Shown: positions 6,418 through 14,976 of the stretch, piece after piece | Layout of the letters: each line of letters begins with the position of its first letter | How positions within the stretch are numbered: the stretch's first letter is position 1 | From: Chloroflexota bacterium | Lineage (GTDB): Bacteria; Chloroflexota; Chloroflexia; Chloroflexales; Herpetosiphonaceae | Direction: 5' to 3' | Assembly: GCA_020161265.1 (NCBI GenBank) | Contig: JAIUOC010000001.1 | Coordinates: 1,098,176 to 1,162,175 of the forward strand | DNA: 64,000 nt | Position numbers and translations under genes: made by a program | The notes under the pieces: generated by a model | What the model was told of the DNA's origin: nothing | Seen by the model: only the letters and a program-made list of their open reading frames with translations | Databases searched by the model: none

Positions 6418-7092
6418 CTAGGCCTCAATTTTCTCGCACACCAGTTCCCACGAATAAATATCAACATCGGGGTTTTCATGAATAAATTTGGTTTGGCCTA
6501 ATTCACGCAGCAAGCCTTTGACAAACTCTAGCGAAAAATGGGCATGCTTGTGATGAGGATTATAGGGCTGGCCAGTTTTTTGGCAATGAACTCGAAAGCG
6601 TTGCTCATCGGGACAGAAAATCACCAAGCGACCACCAACTTTTAATACCCGCAACCATTCTTTTAGTGCAGCTTTGGTATCGTCGAAATCTTCGAGCAAA
6701 TGCGACGAATAAATATAATCGATCACATTATCAGCAAACCAATATAAATGATCGGCATCGCCACCCAATTGCACTGGATATTGGCCGACCGCCGTGTAGG
6801 GTTGCGGTAAATCGACCCGCACCGCCCGTGGATTAATTGGATCGCCACCAAAGCCTAAATCTAAGCCATAACCAACACAAAATGGGTCGAGTCGCGCACG
6901 GCATTTGGATGTTTCGCTGGCCCATGCCCATTTACTGGTGCGTTTAGCCTGAATTTTGGGCAAAATAGTGCGCATTGCTGAACGAGCAGCGTTTTCGATC
7001 CCTAAGGCACGGCTAACAGTTTTTAATGCTGGCAAAGCCCGCAGATAATTTTTCCAAACAATTTGGCGTGTGCGAGCAATATATTTAGTCAT
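6418..7092 (-). CDS. SAM-dependent methyltransferase (Methyltransf_11 type)
   Basis: 224 residues from the chosen ATG at 7092, preceded by AAGGA and overlapping the upstream GT4 stop by 8 nt; an upstream start at 7143 lacks a ribosome site. The core has YGLDLGFGGDPINPRAVRVDL (motif I region), VIDYIYSSHLLEDFDDTKAALKEWLRVLKVGGRLVIFCPDE, which is the classic Methyltransf_11 stretch with His-Leu-Leu-Glu, and an N-terminal basic helix. Likely a glycan-modifying methyltransferase of the operon; the target is unknown. Confidence 0.8.
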   Translation of the reverse strand: MTKYIARTRQIVWKNYLRALPALKTVSRALGIENAARSAMRTILPKIQAKRTSKWAWASETSKCRARLDPFCVGYGLDLGFGGDPINPRAVRVDLPQPYTAVGQYPVQLGGDADHLYWFADNVIDYIYSSHLLEDFDDTKAALKEWLRVLKVGGRLVIFCPDEQRFRVHCQKTGQPYNPHHKHAHFSLEFVKGLLRELGQTKFIHENPDVDIYSWELVCEKIEA

Positions 7093-8326
7093 GGCGCGAA
7101 TCCTTGTTACAGGCAGCATAGAGCGCTGCTTCAACCCGATCAATCATGGTGCTCATGCGAAACTCACGATCGACAATTTGGGTGGCTTGGTTATGGAGTT
7201 TTTGAGCTAAGTTTGGTTGGGTAAAGAGGGTTGCAATATGGGCAGCGCAGCTTGCAGCATCGTCGCGGGCAAACACCATGCCAGTTTGTTCATGCTTGAT
7301 AATTTCGGTTGTGCCGCCAGTATCCGAGGCCACAACCACCAACCCCATTGCCAACGCCTCAACTACCGTAATGCTAAATGGTTCGTCCCAACGCGATGGA
7401 AAGATCAAAATATCGTGGCTGGCGTAGATGTCGGGTAGCGCTTGGCGCGGTAATTTGCCCCGCCAAGCGACACTTTGGCTGATACCAAGAGTTTCGGCGT
7501 AGCGCTGCATCTCGCTGGTATATTCGGCGGAAAGCCCAGCCCCAACAATCGAGAGCGTTGCCTGCTCAAAACCATGCTTCTGTTGCACCAAGGCAAAAGC
7601 CTCAAGCAAGGTTTCCATGCCTTTGTGGCCAGAAATTTGGCCAACGAACAATAAACGCTGGCCCATGCCAGCTGAGCGTTCACGGCGCACAAATAAATCG
7701 TAATCAACGCCCCAACGAATCACTTGAGCATTGGGCATTGGGCCGATGGGTTGGGTTTGCTTGAGCAAAAAGTCGCTAGCAAAAATTGCATTGGCATAGC
7801 TCAATGGCAAATTATTGCGAAAGCCAGTTTTGCGCCCAAGCTTCCGGCCAAGCAGTTTGCGCCCAAGCCAACGCACAGGATGGCGCGGCATATAGTGCCA
7901 TGGATCGAAAATCCCAATCCGGATTGGCCAGTGATCGGAGATGAAAAAGGCTGTGCGATAACCGCGAGCTTGGAGCATACGCACTGCCGACATCGAGGCT
8001 TGGTAGAAACTCCAGACAAACACAATATCGGGTTTTAGTTCTTCAGCAAGGTCTAAAATGCGTGGCTGATTGTGCAATTCACGTTCGTATAAACGGCGTT
8101 GGTGGGCTAAAGTGGTTTGGGCCACGGGGTGAATATCGATCGTCAGCGAGCGCTCGATAAAGCCTTCGCGTACTTCGCGATCCACGCCGTAGGTGCTGGT
8201 TAACACTGTTACATCGTGGCCTTTGGCGCGTAAACCAGCAACCACATCGCCACAACCAACCTCGTAGCCACCGATATAGTGCGGTGGAAATAAGCTGGTC
8301 AACACCAGAATCTTTAATGGTTGCAT
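7085..8326 (-). CDS. Glycosyltransferase family 4 (GT-B)
   Basis: 413 residues. The N-terminal VLTSLFPPHYIGGYEVGCGDV is the usual GT4 opening with a GG(Y)E loop. The C-terminal half has LLFVGQISGHKGMETLLEAFALV near 229 and ILIFPSRWDEPFSITVVEALAMGLVVVASDTGG near 318, with the donor-binding E-x7-E. It should transfer a hexose or similar sugar onto a lipid-linked acceptor in the cytoplasm. Its start overlaps the Wzt gene by one base and its end overlaps the methyltransferase gene, so it is an internal operon gene. Confidence 0.88.
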   Translation of the reverse strand: MQPLKILVLTSLFPPHYIGGYEVGCGDVVAGLRAKGHDVTVLTSTYGVDREVREGFIERSLTIDIHPVAQTTLAHQRRLYERELHNQPRILDLAEELKPDIVFVWSFYQASMSAVRMLQARGYRTAFFISDHWPIRIGIFDPWHYMPRHPVRWLGRKLLGRKLGRKTGFRNNLPLSYANAIFASDFLLKQTQPIGPMPNAQVIRWGVDYDLFVRRERSAGMGQRLLFVGQISGHKGMETLLEAFALVQQKHGFEQATLSIVGAGLSAEYTSEMQRYAETLGISQSVAWRGKLPRQALPDIYASHDILIFPSRWDEPFSITVVEALAMGLVVVASDTGGTTEIIKHEQTGMVFARDDAASCAAHIATLFTQPNLAQKLHNQATQIVDREFRMSTMIDRVEAALYAACNKDSRHD

Positions 8327-9609
8327 TAATCGCGATCCTCTTGGGCCGTCTCAGGCCATTGCCATTGCCCGCCAAGCCGTACATTACCGGCATAATCCAA
8401 GCGGCTCATTGAGGCGGGTGTGGTCGGGCCAGGCAAAATTTCGACCTGAGCACACCCAGGCAGGTAATCCAAGGCACTACCATCGCCCGAACGCACCCCA
8501 ACATCAAGCAAATAAATGCCAGGTTGCAAGTTGAGCGTATCGAGGGTACTGGTGAGTTGGCCGTGTTGGCCGCGCTTAATAAGGTAGCGTGGTGCATTCA
8601 AATCGCTATCGACCGTCATCAGGCGCGTGCCTTCGAGCGAGGAGAACCCATAGCCAAACGACACACCATAGACATCGGCATAGGCTTCGTAGTTGAAACT
8701 TACGTTGAGCGTCTCGCCATGCAAAATTGGCTCGCCATGATTAAAGGTTAGGTCATTAATCTTAAAGCGTTTGCCATAATCATAATGACGAGTTGCCTCG
8801 CGCAAATCGACGCGTGAGCTACTCGAAGTGACGGTTTGCATCAAATATTCGTTGACAATCGCTGCCGAAGGGCCATCTTTGAGCACAGTGCCTTGGTTGA
8901 GCCAAACCACCCGTTGACACAAGCTGCGAATTGCCGCCATATTGTGGCTGACAAACAGCACAGTTCGGCCATTTTGGGCAACTTCGCCCATTTTGCCCAA
9001 GCACTTTTTTTGAAACTGCGCATCGCCAACCGCCAGAACCTCATCGACAATCAGAATTTCAGGCTCAAGGTGGGCCGCCACCGCAAAGGCTAAGCGTAAA
9101 TACATGCCGCTGGAATAATGTTTAACCATGGTGTCGATAAATTGCTCGACCTCAGCAAAGGCCACAATTTCATCGAACTTGCGGTTAATTTCGGCGCGGC
9201 TCATGCCCAGAATCGCTCCGTTGAGGTACATATTTTCGCGGCCTGTCAGGTCGGGATGGAAACCCGTACCAACTTCAAGCAGCGTCCCAACCCGCCCACG
9301 AATCAAGGCCGAACCAGTGGTTGGCTCGGTAATTCGCGAAAGCACTTTCAATAAGGTACTTTTGCCAGCGCCGTTGTGGCCGATAATCCCAACGACTTCG
9401 CCCTGCTTAACATCGAATGAAACATCACGCAGCGCCCAAAATTCCTTAGTGGCGGCTTGGCTGCCTTGACCACGCATGGCCGAACGCAAGCGGCGGGCCG
9501 GCGCTAACATCATATCGGACACTGTTTCGCGAAAGGTTTTTTGAAATGCATTCGCCCCAATGCGAAATTGCTTACTTAAATGCTCAACCTGAATCGCAAT
9601 CTCGCTCAT
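8326..9609 (-). CDS. wzt: ABC transporter ATPase for polysaccharide export (Wzt-type with C-terminal carbohydrate-binding domain)
   Basis: 427 residues. The ATPase domain spans about 1-250: Walker A GHNGAGKST (77-85), signature YSSGMYLRLAFA near 166, Walker B ILIVDEVLAVGD near 190 and switch His in FVSHN. The C-terminal 170 residues are beta-rich (KINDLTFNHG..., LDVGVRSGDG) and fit the Wzt C-terminal fold that binds the modified non-reducing end of the glycan before export. A methyl cap made by the operon's methyltransferases would be a natural signal, which is inference. It pairs with the permease gene 2 nt upstream. Confidence 0.92.
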   Translation of the reverse strand: MSEIAIQVEHLSKQFRIGANAFQKTFRETVSDMMLAPARRLRSAMRGQGSQAATKEFWALRDVSFDVKQGEVVGIIGHNGAGKSTLLKVLSRITEPTTGSALIRGRVGTLLEVGTGFHPDLTGRENMYLNGAILGMSRAEINRKFDEIVAFAEVEQFIDTMVKHYSSGMYLRLAFAVAAHLEPEILIVDEVLAVGDAQFQKKCLGKMGEVAQNGRTVLFVSHNMAAIRSLCQRVVWLNQGTVLKDGPSAAIVNEYLMQTVTSSSSRVDLREATRHYDYGKRFKINDLTFNHGEPILHGETLNVSFNYEAYADVYGVSFGYGFSSLEGTRLMTVDSDLNAPRYLIKRGQHGQLTSTLDTLNLQPGIYLLDVGVRSGDGSALDYLPGCAQVEILPGPTTPASMSRLDYAGNVRLGGQWQWPETAQEDRD

Positions 9610-9611
9610 TG

Positions 9612-10460
9612 TTACACCATATCTGCAAATTGTTTTTCAATTCGGCGGAAGTATAAAGCTCCGGTGAACAGCAGGAATAGGGCAATGCCCACCGATGGCA
9701 GCATGCTTGACCAACTGATTTGGCCTGTGCCCAGCAACGACCAACGAAAGCCATCAATTACGCCAGCCATTGGATTCAAGCCATAGAGCCAGCGCCATTC
9801 TTGAGGAATCAAGCTACTGGAGTAGGCCACCGGGCTACCATATTGCCAAAGCTGGGCCATAAACGGAATGACATAGCGAATATCGCGAAACTGCACATTT
9901 AATGCCGCTAGCCATAAACTCACACCTAAACCAGTGATCAGCACCAGCATAATGAATAATGGCAGCGCCAATATACGGAGGCTTGGCGTGATGCCAAACC
10001 ATAGCAGCATGCCAAACATCACGACAAAGGCAATCGCAAAATCGACCAAGCCACCAAGCACGGTTGAAATTGGCACAGTTAAGCGGGGAAAATAGACTTT
10101 TTTGATTAAGTTGGCGTTACCAACCAAGCTATTTGAGCCTTGGCTGAGTGCGTTGGCAAACAGCGCCCATGGCACGAGCGCCGTAATCGAAAAAGCTTCG
10201 TAGGCAATGCCATCGGAAGGCAATTTGGCCAACCTGCCAAAAATCAGCGTAAAGACAATCATCGAAAAAACTGGTTGGATGATGGCCCAAGCTGCGCCCA
10301 GCACCGTCTGTTTGTAGCGAACTTTAACATCGCGCCAAATCAGAAAAAACAGTAATTCACGGTAGGCCCAGAGTTCGCGTAATTGCAGCGAAACCCAGCC
10401 TTTGGATGGTTCTATCCGCGTGATGGGGGTTGTTTGTAACGTCGTGGAGGCTCTTTGCAC
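9612..10460 (-). CDS. wzm: ABC-2 type polysaccharide export permease (Wzm-type)
   Basis: About 282 residues with six hydrophobic helices and the ABC-2 permease pattern: a cytoplasmic FFLIWRDVKVRYKQTVLGAAW segment before TM1 and NPMAGVIDGFRWSLLG after TM5, both typical of Wzm/TagG. It forms the membrane channel with the Wzt ATPase and moves a lipid-linked glycan across the membrane. GTG 10460 is chosen because GGTGAG lies six bases upstream; a TTG at 10478 would add six residues but has no ribosome site. First gene of the eight-gene operon; the spacer upstream is filled with dispersed words. Confidence 0.9.
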   Translation of the reverse strand: MQRASTTLQTTPITRIEPSKGWVSLQLRELWAYRELLFFLIWRDVKVRYKQTVLGAAWAIIQPVFSMIVFTLIFGRLAKLPSDGIAYEAFSITALVPWALFANALSQGSNSLVGNANLIKKVYFPRLTVPISTVLGGLVDFAIAFVVMFGMLLWFGITPSLRILALPLFIMLVLITGLGVSLWLAALNVQFRDIRYVIPFMAQLWQYGSPVAYSSSLIPQEWRWLYGLNPMAGVIDGFRWSLLGTGQISWSSMLPSVGIALFLLFTGALYFRRIEKQFADMV

Positions 10461-10509
10461 TGTTTTCTCACCACACAATGTTTGTTAACAGACCAAGCCA
10501 TTATAGCAT

Positions 10510-10777
10510 ATTGGGTTTTGATTGACGAAGTGCACGAAGACCACAAAGGCCGAAACCACGAAGAGCGCGAAGAACGTGAAGACGAGGCTATAGACATTTG
10601 GCTATAGGCAATGGCAATCATTGTAATCCTACAAACGTTCCGATAGCCCAAAGCCACTAGCCTATAACCTTATTCGCTCTGCGCCTCTGCGTTAAAAAAG
10701 ATCGAGCTATTGCTAGCCCGATCCCCAATTCCTATGTTCTATGTTCTTTGCTCTATGTTCTTTGCTCTATGTTCTGA
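10510..10777. repeat. Spacer built of dispersed intergenic words (copy 2)
   Basis: Between wzm and the efflux gene: CACGAAG-type words (10527-10580), a GCTATAGAC/GATAGCC block (10588-10672), CGATCCCCAATTCC, then TATGTTCTTTGC-type words repeated three times (10732-10775). The same vocabulary in similar order occurs in other spacers. No gene is seen. Confidence 0.6.
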
Positions 10778-12463
10778 TTAATGAAACGCCGCCATGCCAG
10801 CTGAACCAGCTTCACCAGTTTGTTCGATTTGGGCCTCAGCTTTTTTGCGGCCACCACGCAACTCGATTTCTTTGAGGAAGAAGACTACCACAAAGCCCAA
10901 AAGTGTAATGCCAAAGCTGAAGATAAACACATGGTGAATGCCATCAACCAAGCCATATTTGACCGCGCCCAACAAGGTGTTATAAAGCGCTTCGCCTTGT
11001 TGGCCACCTTGGGCAAACTGGGCTTGAATTAGCGATTGGGTTTCGGGTGAAAGCAAAATTTGCGGGTTATTGAAGGCTGCTAAGCTTTCGGCTGGCACAT
11101 TTTGGGCAACTTCGGTTGGAATTGCCGCTTTGAAAGCTGGCAAATAGGCCGAATTCATTACCGAACCCATCGCCGCCAAAGCAATTGTGCTGCCAATTGA
11201 GCGGAAGAAGGTCAAGGCTGAGGTTGCCTGACCAATTTTGTTGGGCAAGGCATTTTGGGTAATCAAGGTATACAACGACATCCCCGCGCCCATGCCCAAA
11301 CCCAGCACCACCATATCAATCGCCACGTTGGTATTGGTCGAATTGATATCGAGTTGCAGCAGCAAGAAGCCACCTAACACGCTAATCGCCATCCCCACAA
11401 TTGCGATAATTTTGTATTTACCAGTTGCCGCCACAATTTGGCCTGCTACCACGCTACAAATAATCGCAGTTAGCATCAACGGGGTCATAATCAGGCCGCT
11501 ATTGGTAATCGAGGTGCCAATTACGCCTTGCACAAACAAAGGCAAGAAGAAAATATTGCCAAACAGCGCCATATTCGAGATGATCGTGATCAACACTGAG
11601 ATGCGGAAAATGCTATTTTTGAACAGGCTTGGCTCGATAATTGGCTGGCCATTGTTGCGTTCAAGCCATGCCTCAAAGGCAATGAATGCACCCAAAAATA
11701 CAATCGAAAGCCCAAACATGCTCAAAACTTGAGTTGAAAGCCAAGCGTATTGTGAACCAGCCCAAGTAAAGCCCAGCAACAGCGGCACTGTGCCAGCAAC
11801 CAACAAGATCGAGCCGATATAGTCGATTTTGACCCGTTGGGCTTTGCGGCCAAGGGTTGGCATCAAAAACACCAAAGTCAAGAGCGCGATAATGCCCAAC
11901 GGCAAATTAACGTAGAAAATCCAGCGCCATGAAACGTGTTCAGTCAACCAGCCACCAGCAGTTGGCCCAAGGATGGCCGAAATCCCAAAAACCCCACCAG
12001 TGATGCCTTGCCAGCGAGCGCGTTCGCGCGGCGTGAACAAATCGCCAACAATCGCCAAGGCAATTGGCATCAAGGCGGCTGCGCCTAAGCCTTGCAAGCC
12101 ACGAAAGATGATTAATTGGTTCATGCTCTGAGCCGCGCCACACAAACCTGAGCCAATTAAAAAGACAACTAAGCCAAAGATAAACAACGGCTTACGCCCG
12201 AACATATCCGAAAGCTTGCCATAAATTGGCACCATCACGGTTGAAGCCAACAGATAGGCCGTCGTAACCCAGGTATAGCGATCAAAGCCATGCAATTCGG
12301 TGATGACTTTGGGCATCGCCGTACCCACAATTGTTTGATCAAGTGAGGCCAAAAGCATCACCAAGAGCACGCTCAGCATGGTGAGCAAAGTTTCGCGCTT
12401 GGTATAGCGTGGCTGTTCAAATTCAACTGCTGCCGAAGCCGCTTGCTTAATTGCCGTTTCCAT
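10778..12463 (-). CDS. MFS multidrug efflux transporter, DHA2 (EmrB/QacA) family
   Basis: 561 residues with about 14 hydrophobic helices, the DHA2 number. Motifs: LASLDQTIVGTAMPKVITEL in helix 1 (DHA2 motif D1), GKLSDMFGRKPLF (motif A, near 81), RGLQGLGAAALMPIALAIV (motif B), and GISAILGPTAGGWLTE (motif C, antiporter signature). It exports hydrophobic drugs or dyes in exchange for protons. The gene lies 18 nt after a TetR regulator in the same direction, so the regulator probably represses both. The C-terminal 40 residues are cytoplasmic and charged. Confidence 0.92.
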   Translation of the reverse strand: METAIKQAASAAVEFEQPRYTKRETLLTMLSVLLVMLLASLDQTIVGTAMPKVITELHGFDRYTWVTTAYLLASTVMVPIYGKLSDMFGRKPLFIFGLVVFLIGSGLCGAAQSMNQLIIFRGLQGLGAAALMPIALAIVGDLFTPRERARWQGITGGVFGISAILGPTAGGWLTEHVSWRWIFYVNLPLGIIALLTLVFLMPTLGRKAQRVKIDYIGSILLVAGTVPLLLGFTWAGSQYAWLSTQVLSMFGLSIVFLGAFIAFEAWLERNNGQPIIEPSLFKNSIFRISVLITIISNMALFGNIFFLPLFVQGVIGTSITNSGLIMTPLMLTAIICSVVAGQIVAATGKYKIIAIVGMAISVLGGFLLLQLDINSTNTNVAIDMVVLGLGMGAGMSLYTLITQNALPNKIGQATSALTFFRSIGSTIALAAMGSVMNSAYLPAFKAAIPTEVAQNVPAESLAAFNNPQILLSPETQSLIQAQFAQGGQQGEALYNTLLGAVKYGLVDGIHHVFIFSFGITLLGFVVVFFLKEIELRGGRKKAEAQIEQTGEAGSAGMAAFH

Positions 12464-12481
12464 TCCGCGCCTTTCTTAAGC

Positions 12482-13120
12482 TTACTTCCGTGAAATCCCA
12501 TGGAAGAAAATTTGAATTATTTGAGGCAGCAACTCTTCAAACGCCACTGTTTGATCAGTTGTCAGATGATGGTAGTTGCGAGGAGAAAGCAAATTGAGAT
12601 ACATCACAATCATGACTTTGGTTGAGATTTGCGGATCAAATTCGCCCTGAGCTTTGCCTTGCTCGATAATTTCGCGTAGCAAATTGCGCACATGATCGAT
12701 AATCGGCTGGGTGCGTTCATGCTTTTCAGCAAACCGCGAACGCATATCAGCACTGCCAAACACCTCGAGAAAAATCTGCATCCGACGAGCTTCGCTAGGA
12801 TCGTAGGTGCGTTGCAAAATCGCTTCTAGGCGTTCGCGGGCACTGCTGGTGCTGGCTGCCACGGCTTCGATCACCTGTACAAAGTTTTGTAATTGCCGCT
12901 CCACCAGGGCAATCATCAAATCTTCTTTGCTAGGAAAGTGCAAATAGACTGTGCCTTTAGCAATGCCAACTTGGGCTGCAATATCGTCGATTGAGGTTTC
13001 GTGGTAGCCGCGCTCCAACAAAATGGTTTGGGCTGCCTCTAAAATCAGTCGAGCGCGTTCCTCGCGTTGGCGCTCTTTCAACGATCCAGCGGGCTTGGTT
13101 GGTTTCTCTAGGCTTGGCAT
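12482..13120 (-). CDS. TetR/AcrR family repressor of the efflux pump
   Basis: 212 residues. The N-terminal helix-turn-helix lies at about 20-66: RLILEAAQTILLERGYHETSIDDIAAQVGIAKGTVYLHFPSKEDL in full family form. The C-terminal ligand domain carries PSEARRMQIFLEVFG and a dimer helix. ATG 13120 is chosen because AAGGA sits 7-8 nt upstream; ATG 13144 and a TTG at 13162 lie further up without ribosome sites. It is co-directional with and 18 nt ahead of the DHA2 pump. A palindrome over the predicted start of transcription suggests autoregulation. Confidence 0.88.
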   Translation of the reverse strand: MPSLEKPTKPAGSLKERQREERARLILEAAQTILLERGYHETSIDDIAAQVGIAKGTVYLHFPSKEDLMIALVERQLQNFVQVIEAVAASTSSARERLEAILQRTYDPSEARRMQIFLEVFGSADMRSRFAEKHERTQPIIDHVRNLLREIIEQGKAQGEFDPQISTKVMIVMYLNLLSPRNYHHLTTDQTVAFEELLPQIIQIFFHGISRK

Positions 13121-13166
13121 GCTCAATTCCTTACGCTCAGCCATTATTTGACCATCAAACAATTTA

Positions 13167-13180
13167 TGACTGATAAGTCA
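13167..13180. promoter_or_regulatory. Candidate TetR operator
   Basis: Inverted repeat TGACT-GATA-AGTCA centred on the predicted transcription start of the tetR-efflux operon. The position fits autorepression by steric block. The assignment rests on position and symmetry only. Confidence 0.5.
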
Positions 13181-13181
13181 A

Positions 13182-13210
13182 ATAATAACCCTAACACTAT
13201 TCTATGTCAA
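13182..13210 (-). promoter_or_regulatory. Promoter of the tetR-efflux operon
   Basis: On the minus strand, -35 TTGACA (13205-13210), 17-bp spacer, -10 TATTAT (13182-13187). A near-consensus sigma-70 promoter with predicted start near 13175. Confidence 0.65.
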
Positions 13211-13239
13211 TTCAGTCAAAAGTCCTAGGACTTGGGGTT

Positions 13240-13270
13240 AAATAGTAACAGCGCCGAAGGTTGGCGCTGT
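13240..13270 (-). terminator. Probable terminator of the XRE/IrrE-like gene
   Basis: 8-bp hairpin ACAGCGCC/GGCGCTGT (13248-13255 with 13263-13270). On the minus strand it is followed by TTACTATTT, a weak T-tract. Confidence 0.55.
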
Positions 13271-13296
13271 CGTGGGTTAATTGGTCTTTTGGAACA

Positions 13297-14772
13297 TTAT
13301 GGCAACAACGTTCGGCGAATTTCGGCAATTGCGGCGTTACGCCGATCACGCAGTTGCTCGCCCCATAGTACCGTAGGCACAGATTTACGCACCGCACAAT
13401 CGTCAATCGGGCAACGCTGACAGGTTTCGTGAATTACCGCGCGATGAATTGCCGGATCATCGACAAACTTGATCACTTTAGCAAGCTCGGGCGTAAAGCG
13501 AAAACCAACCACCACACTGCTGCCAACGGTTGGCGTTAACACCAATGGCCGCGCAAACCCCAAATCTAAAAAGCGATCTTGACTTTCTAAAAACTCCGAG
13601 ATTTGCACATCGACCAAGGGTTGTTGCTGTCCATTATGATCAGCCAAATTGATCAAGAGCCGCGAGGCCAGCCAACGCCGACAGTAATGTTCGTGTAAAC
13701 CGATTCCACTTGGTAGCAACAAACGATTCATATTAATTCGTTTGATCAGTTTGTAGGAGCCTTCAACATTGTGGAAGCGCAAAAAGTGCAACGAAATACC
13801 AAAAGCCGCCGGAATTACCTCGCTGAAGCGATAGAGCAACATTTCGGGCGTAACATCATAGTGATTAAGCATCGCCAGCAGCGGCTCGGCGCTCCATGTC
13901 GTTTGATTGAACAAGGTTGCAATATCGGCGATCATCGGCTGACGCGGCATCAACAGCGCACCGCCAAAATATGAAGCCTTGAAATCGTTGGAAACTTGGC
14001 GAAACGACAGCACTTGATCAGGCGTCGAGGTGACTGAACGCTCATTCAAGCCGAGCGCTGCATAACCAAGCTCGCGAGCCAAAATAAATTTACGCTGCAA
14101 TTGATACAAATTCGGATTGATCAACAAGGTTTTGCGCGGTGTGTCAATATAAACAGCGCGATAGTGCGAGAGAATTTCGTGCTCGGCTAAGCTGGTTTCA
14201 TCAATGTGATAGCCAAATCGCTGCTGCAAAATCTGCTTGAGCTGGTCGATGCCGACCGGAAAGAGATTGAGCTGATATTTGGCGGCAAAGGCTTCGGCCT
14301 CTTCCTCAATTTCGGGAAAATAATTTTCATGAATTTCTTGATACGAACGCAGCGCCGCCCGAAAAAAATGCTCATCCTTCATATCATATTGGCGGGCAAT
14401 TTCCCAAATTGCGTGTAACAAGGCGCTAGCTTTATCGGGAGCTTTGGTAAATAAACCAACCAACTCATTCGGGTCAAGCTCAAATTCCTCGAAGGGAAAA
14501 TGGCGTAACAACGGTGAAGAAAGCATATTTTCAAGGTAGGCCAAGGCCGGATTCAGCTTGATCGAGACCAGCTCATCGTAGCCTTTACCCAAAACTTGGG
14601 CCATTTTAACAATTTTATCGGGCTTGGGATACTTACGCCCCTTCTCCATCTCAGTCACATACGACGGCGATAATTCAGCGCGTGCAGCAAATTCAGTCAG
14701 GCTTAAATTGGCTTCGAGGCGGGCTTGACGCAGTTTCATGCCAAAAATTAAATTAATTACATCAGTACTCAT
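13297..14772 (-). CDS. XRE regulator with degenerate IrrE/ImmA-like domain (ScfR-like architecture)
   Basis: 491 residues. An XRE helix-turn-helix lies at about 10-66 (LRQARLEANLSLTEFAARAE...SPSYVTEMEKGRKYPKPDKI). A central IrrE/ImmA-like segment follows, with FKASYFGGALLMPR near 264. Where metallopeptidases have HExxH, this protein has RELGY (233-237), so both metal histidines are missing and proteolysis is unlikely. The C-terminal third contains a cysteine cluster CQRCPIDDC near 450, as in regulators of short-chain acyl-CoA metabolism. Predicted role: DNA-binding regulator sensing a small ligand or metal through the C-terminal domain. It is divergent from the double GNAT gene and shares a 200-bp intergenic region with it. 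Confidence 0.75.
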   Translation of the reverse strand: MSTDVINLIFGMKLRQARLEANLSLTEFAARAELSPSYVTEMEKGRKYPKPDKIVKMAQVLGKGYDELVSIKLNPALAYLENMLSSPLLRHFPFEEFELDPNELVGLFTKAPDKASALLHAIWEIARQYDMKDEHFFRAALRSYQEIHENYFPEIEEEAEAFAAKYQLNLFPVGIDQLKQILQQRFGYHIDETSLAEHEILSHYRAVYIDTPRKTLLINPNLYQLQRKFILARELGYAALGLNERSVTSTPDQVLSFRQVSNDFKASYFGGALLMPRQPMIADIATLFNQTTWSAEPLLAMLNHYDVTPEMLLYRFSEVIPAAFGISLHFLRFHNVEGSYKLIKRINMNRLLLPSGIGLHEHYCRRWLASRLLINLADHNGQQQPLVDVQISEFLESQDRFLDLGFARPLVLTPTVGSSVVVGFRFTPELAKVIKFVDDPAIHRAVIHETCQRCPIDDCAVRKSVPTVLWGEQLRDRRNAAIAEIRRTLLP

Positions 14773-14976
14773 TCGGTTCCTTCATGCTGCAAAGTCTCGG
14801 AAAATAGCGTGAGGCAACCCACTCCCGCTTAACTATACCATCAGAATGAACTTGCCCAACTGTGCTCAGTCGCAAGGCGGAGATCTTAAATCGGCCTTAG
14901 GCTGATGGCAAACTGCGGCCAGCAAACGATACTTGGCAGCAGCAATACCAAATCAAGCAGGAGCAACCTTAGCATT

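Noticed and set aside
11238..11732. Hydrophobic plus-strand frame opposite the efflux gene
   Set aside because: Mirror of the hydrophobic codons of the MFS gene; no start signals.
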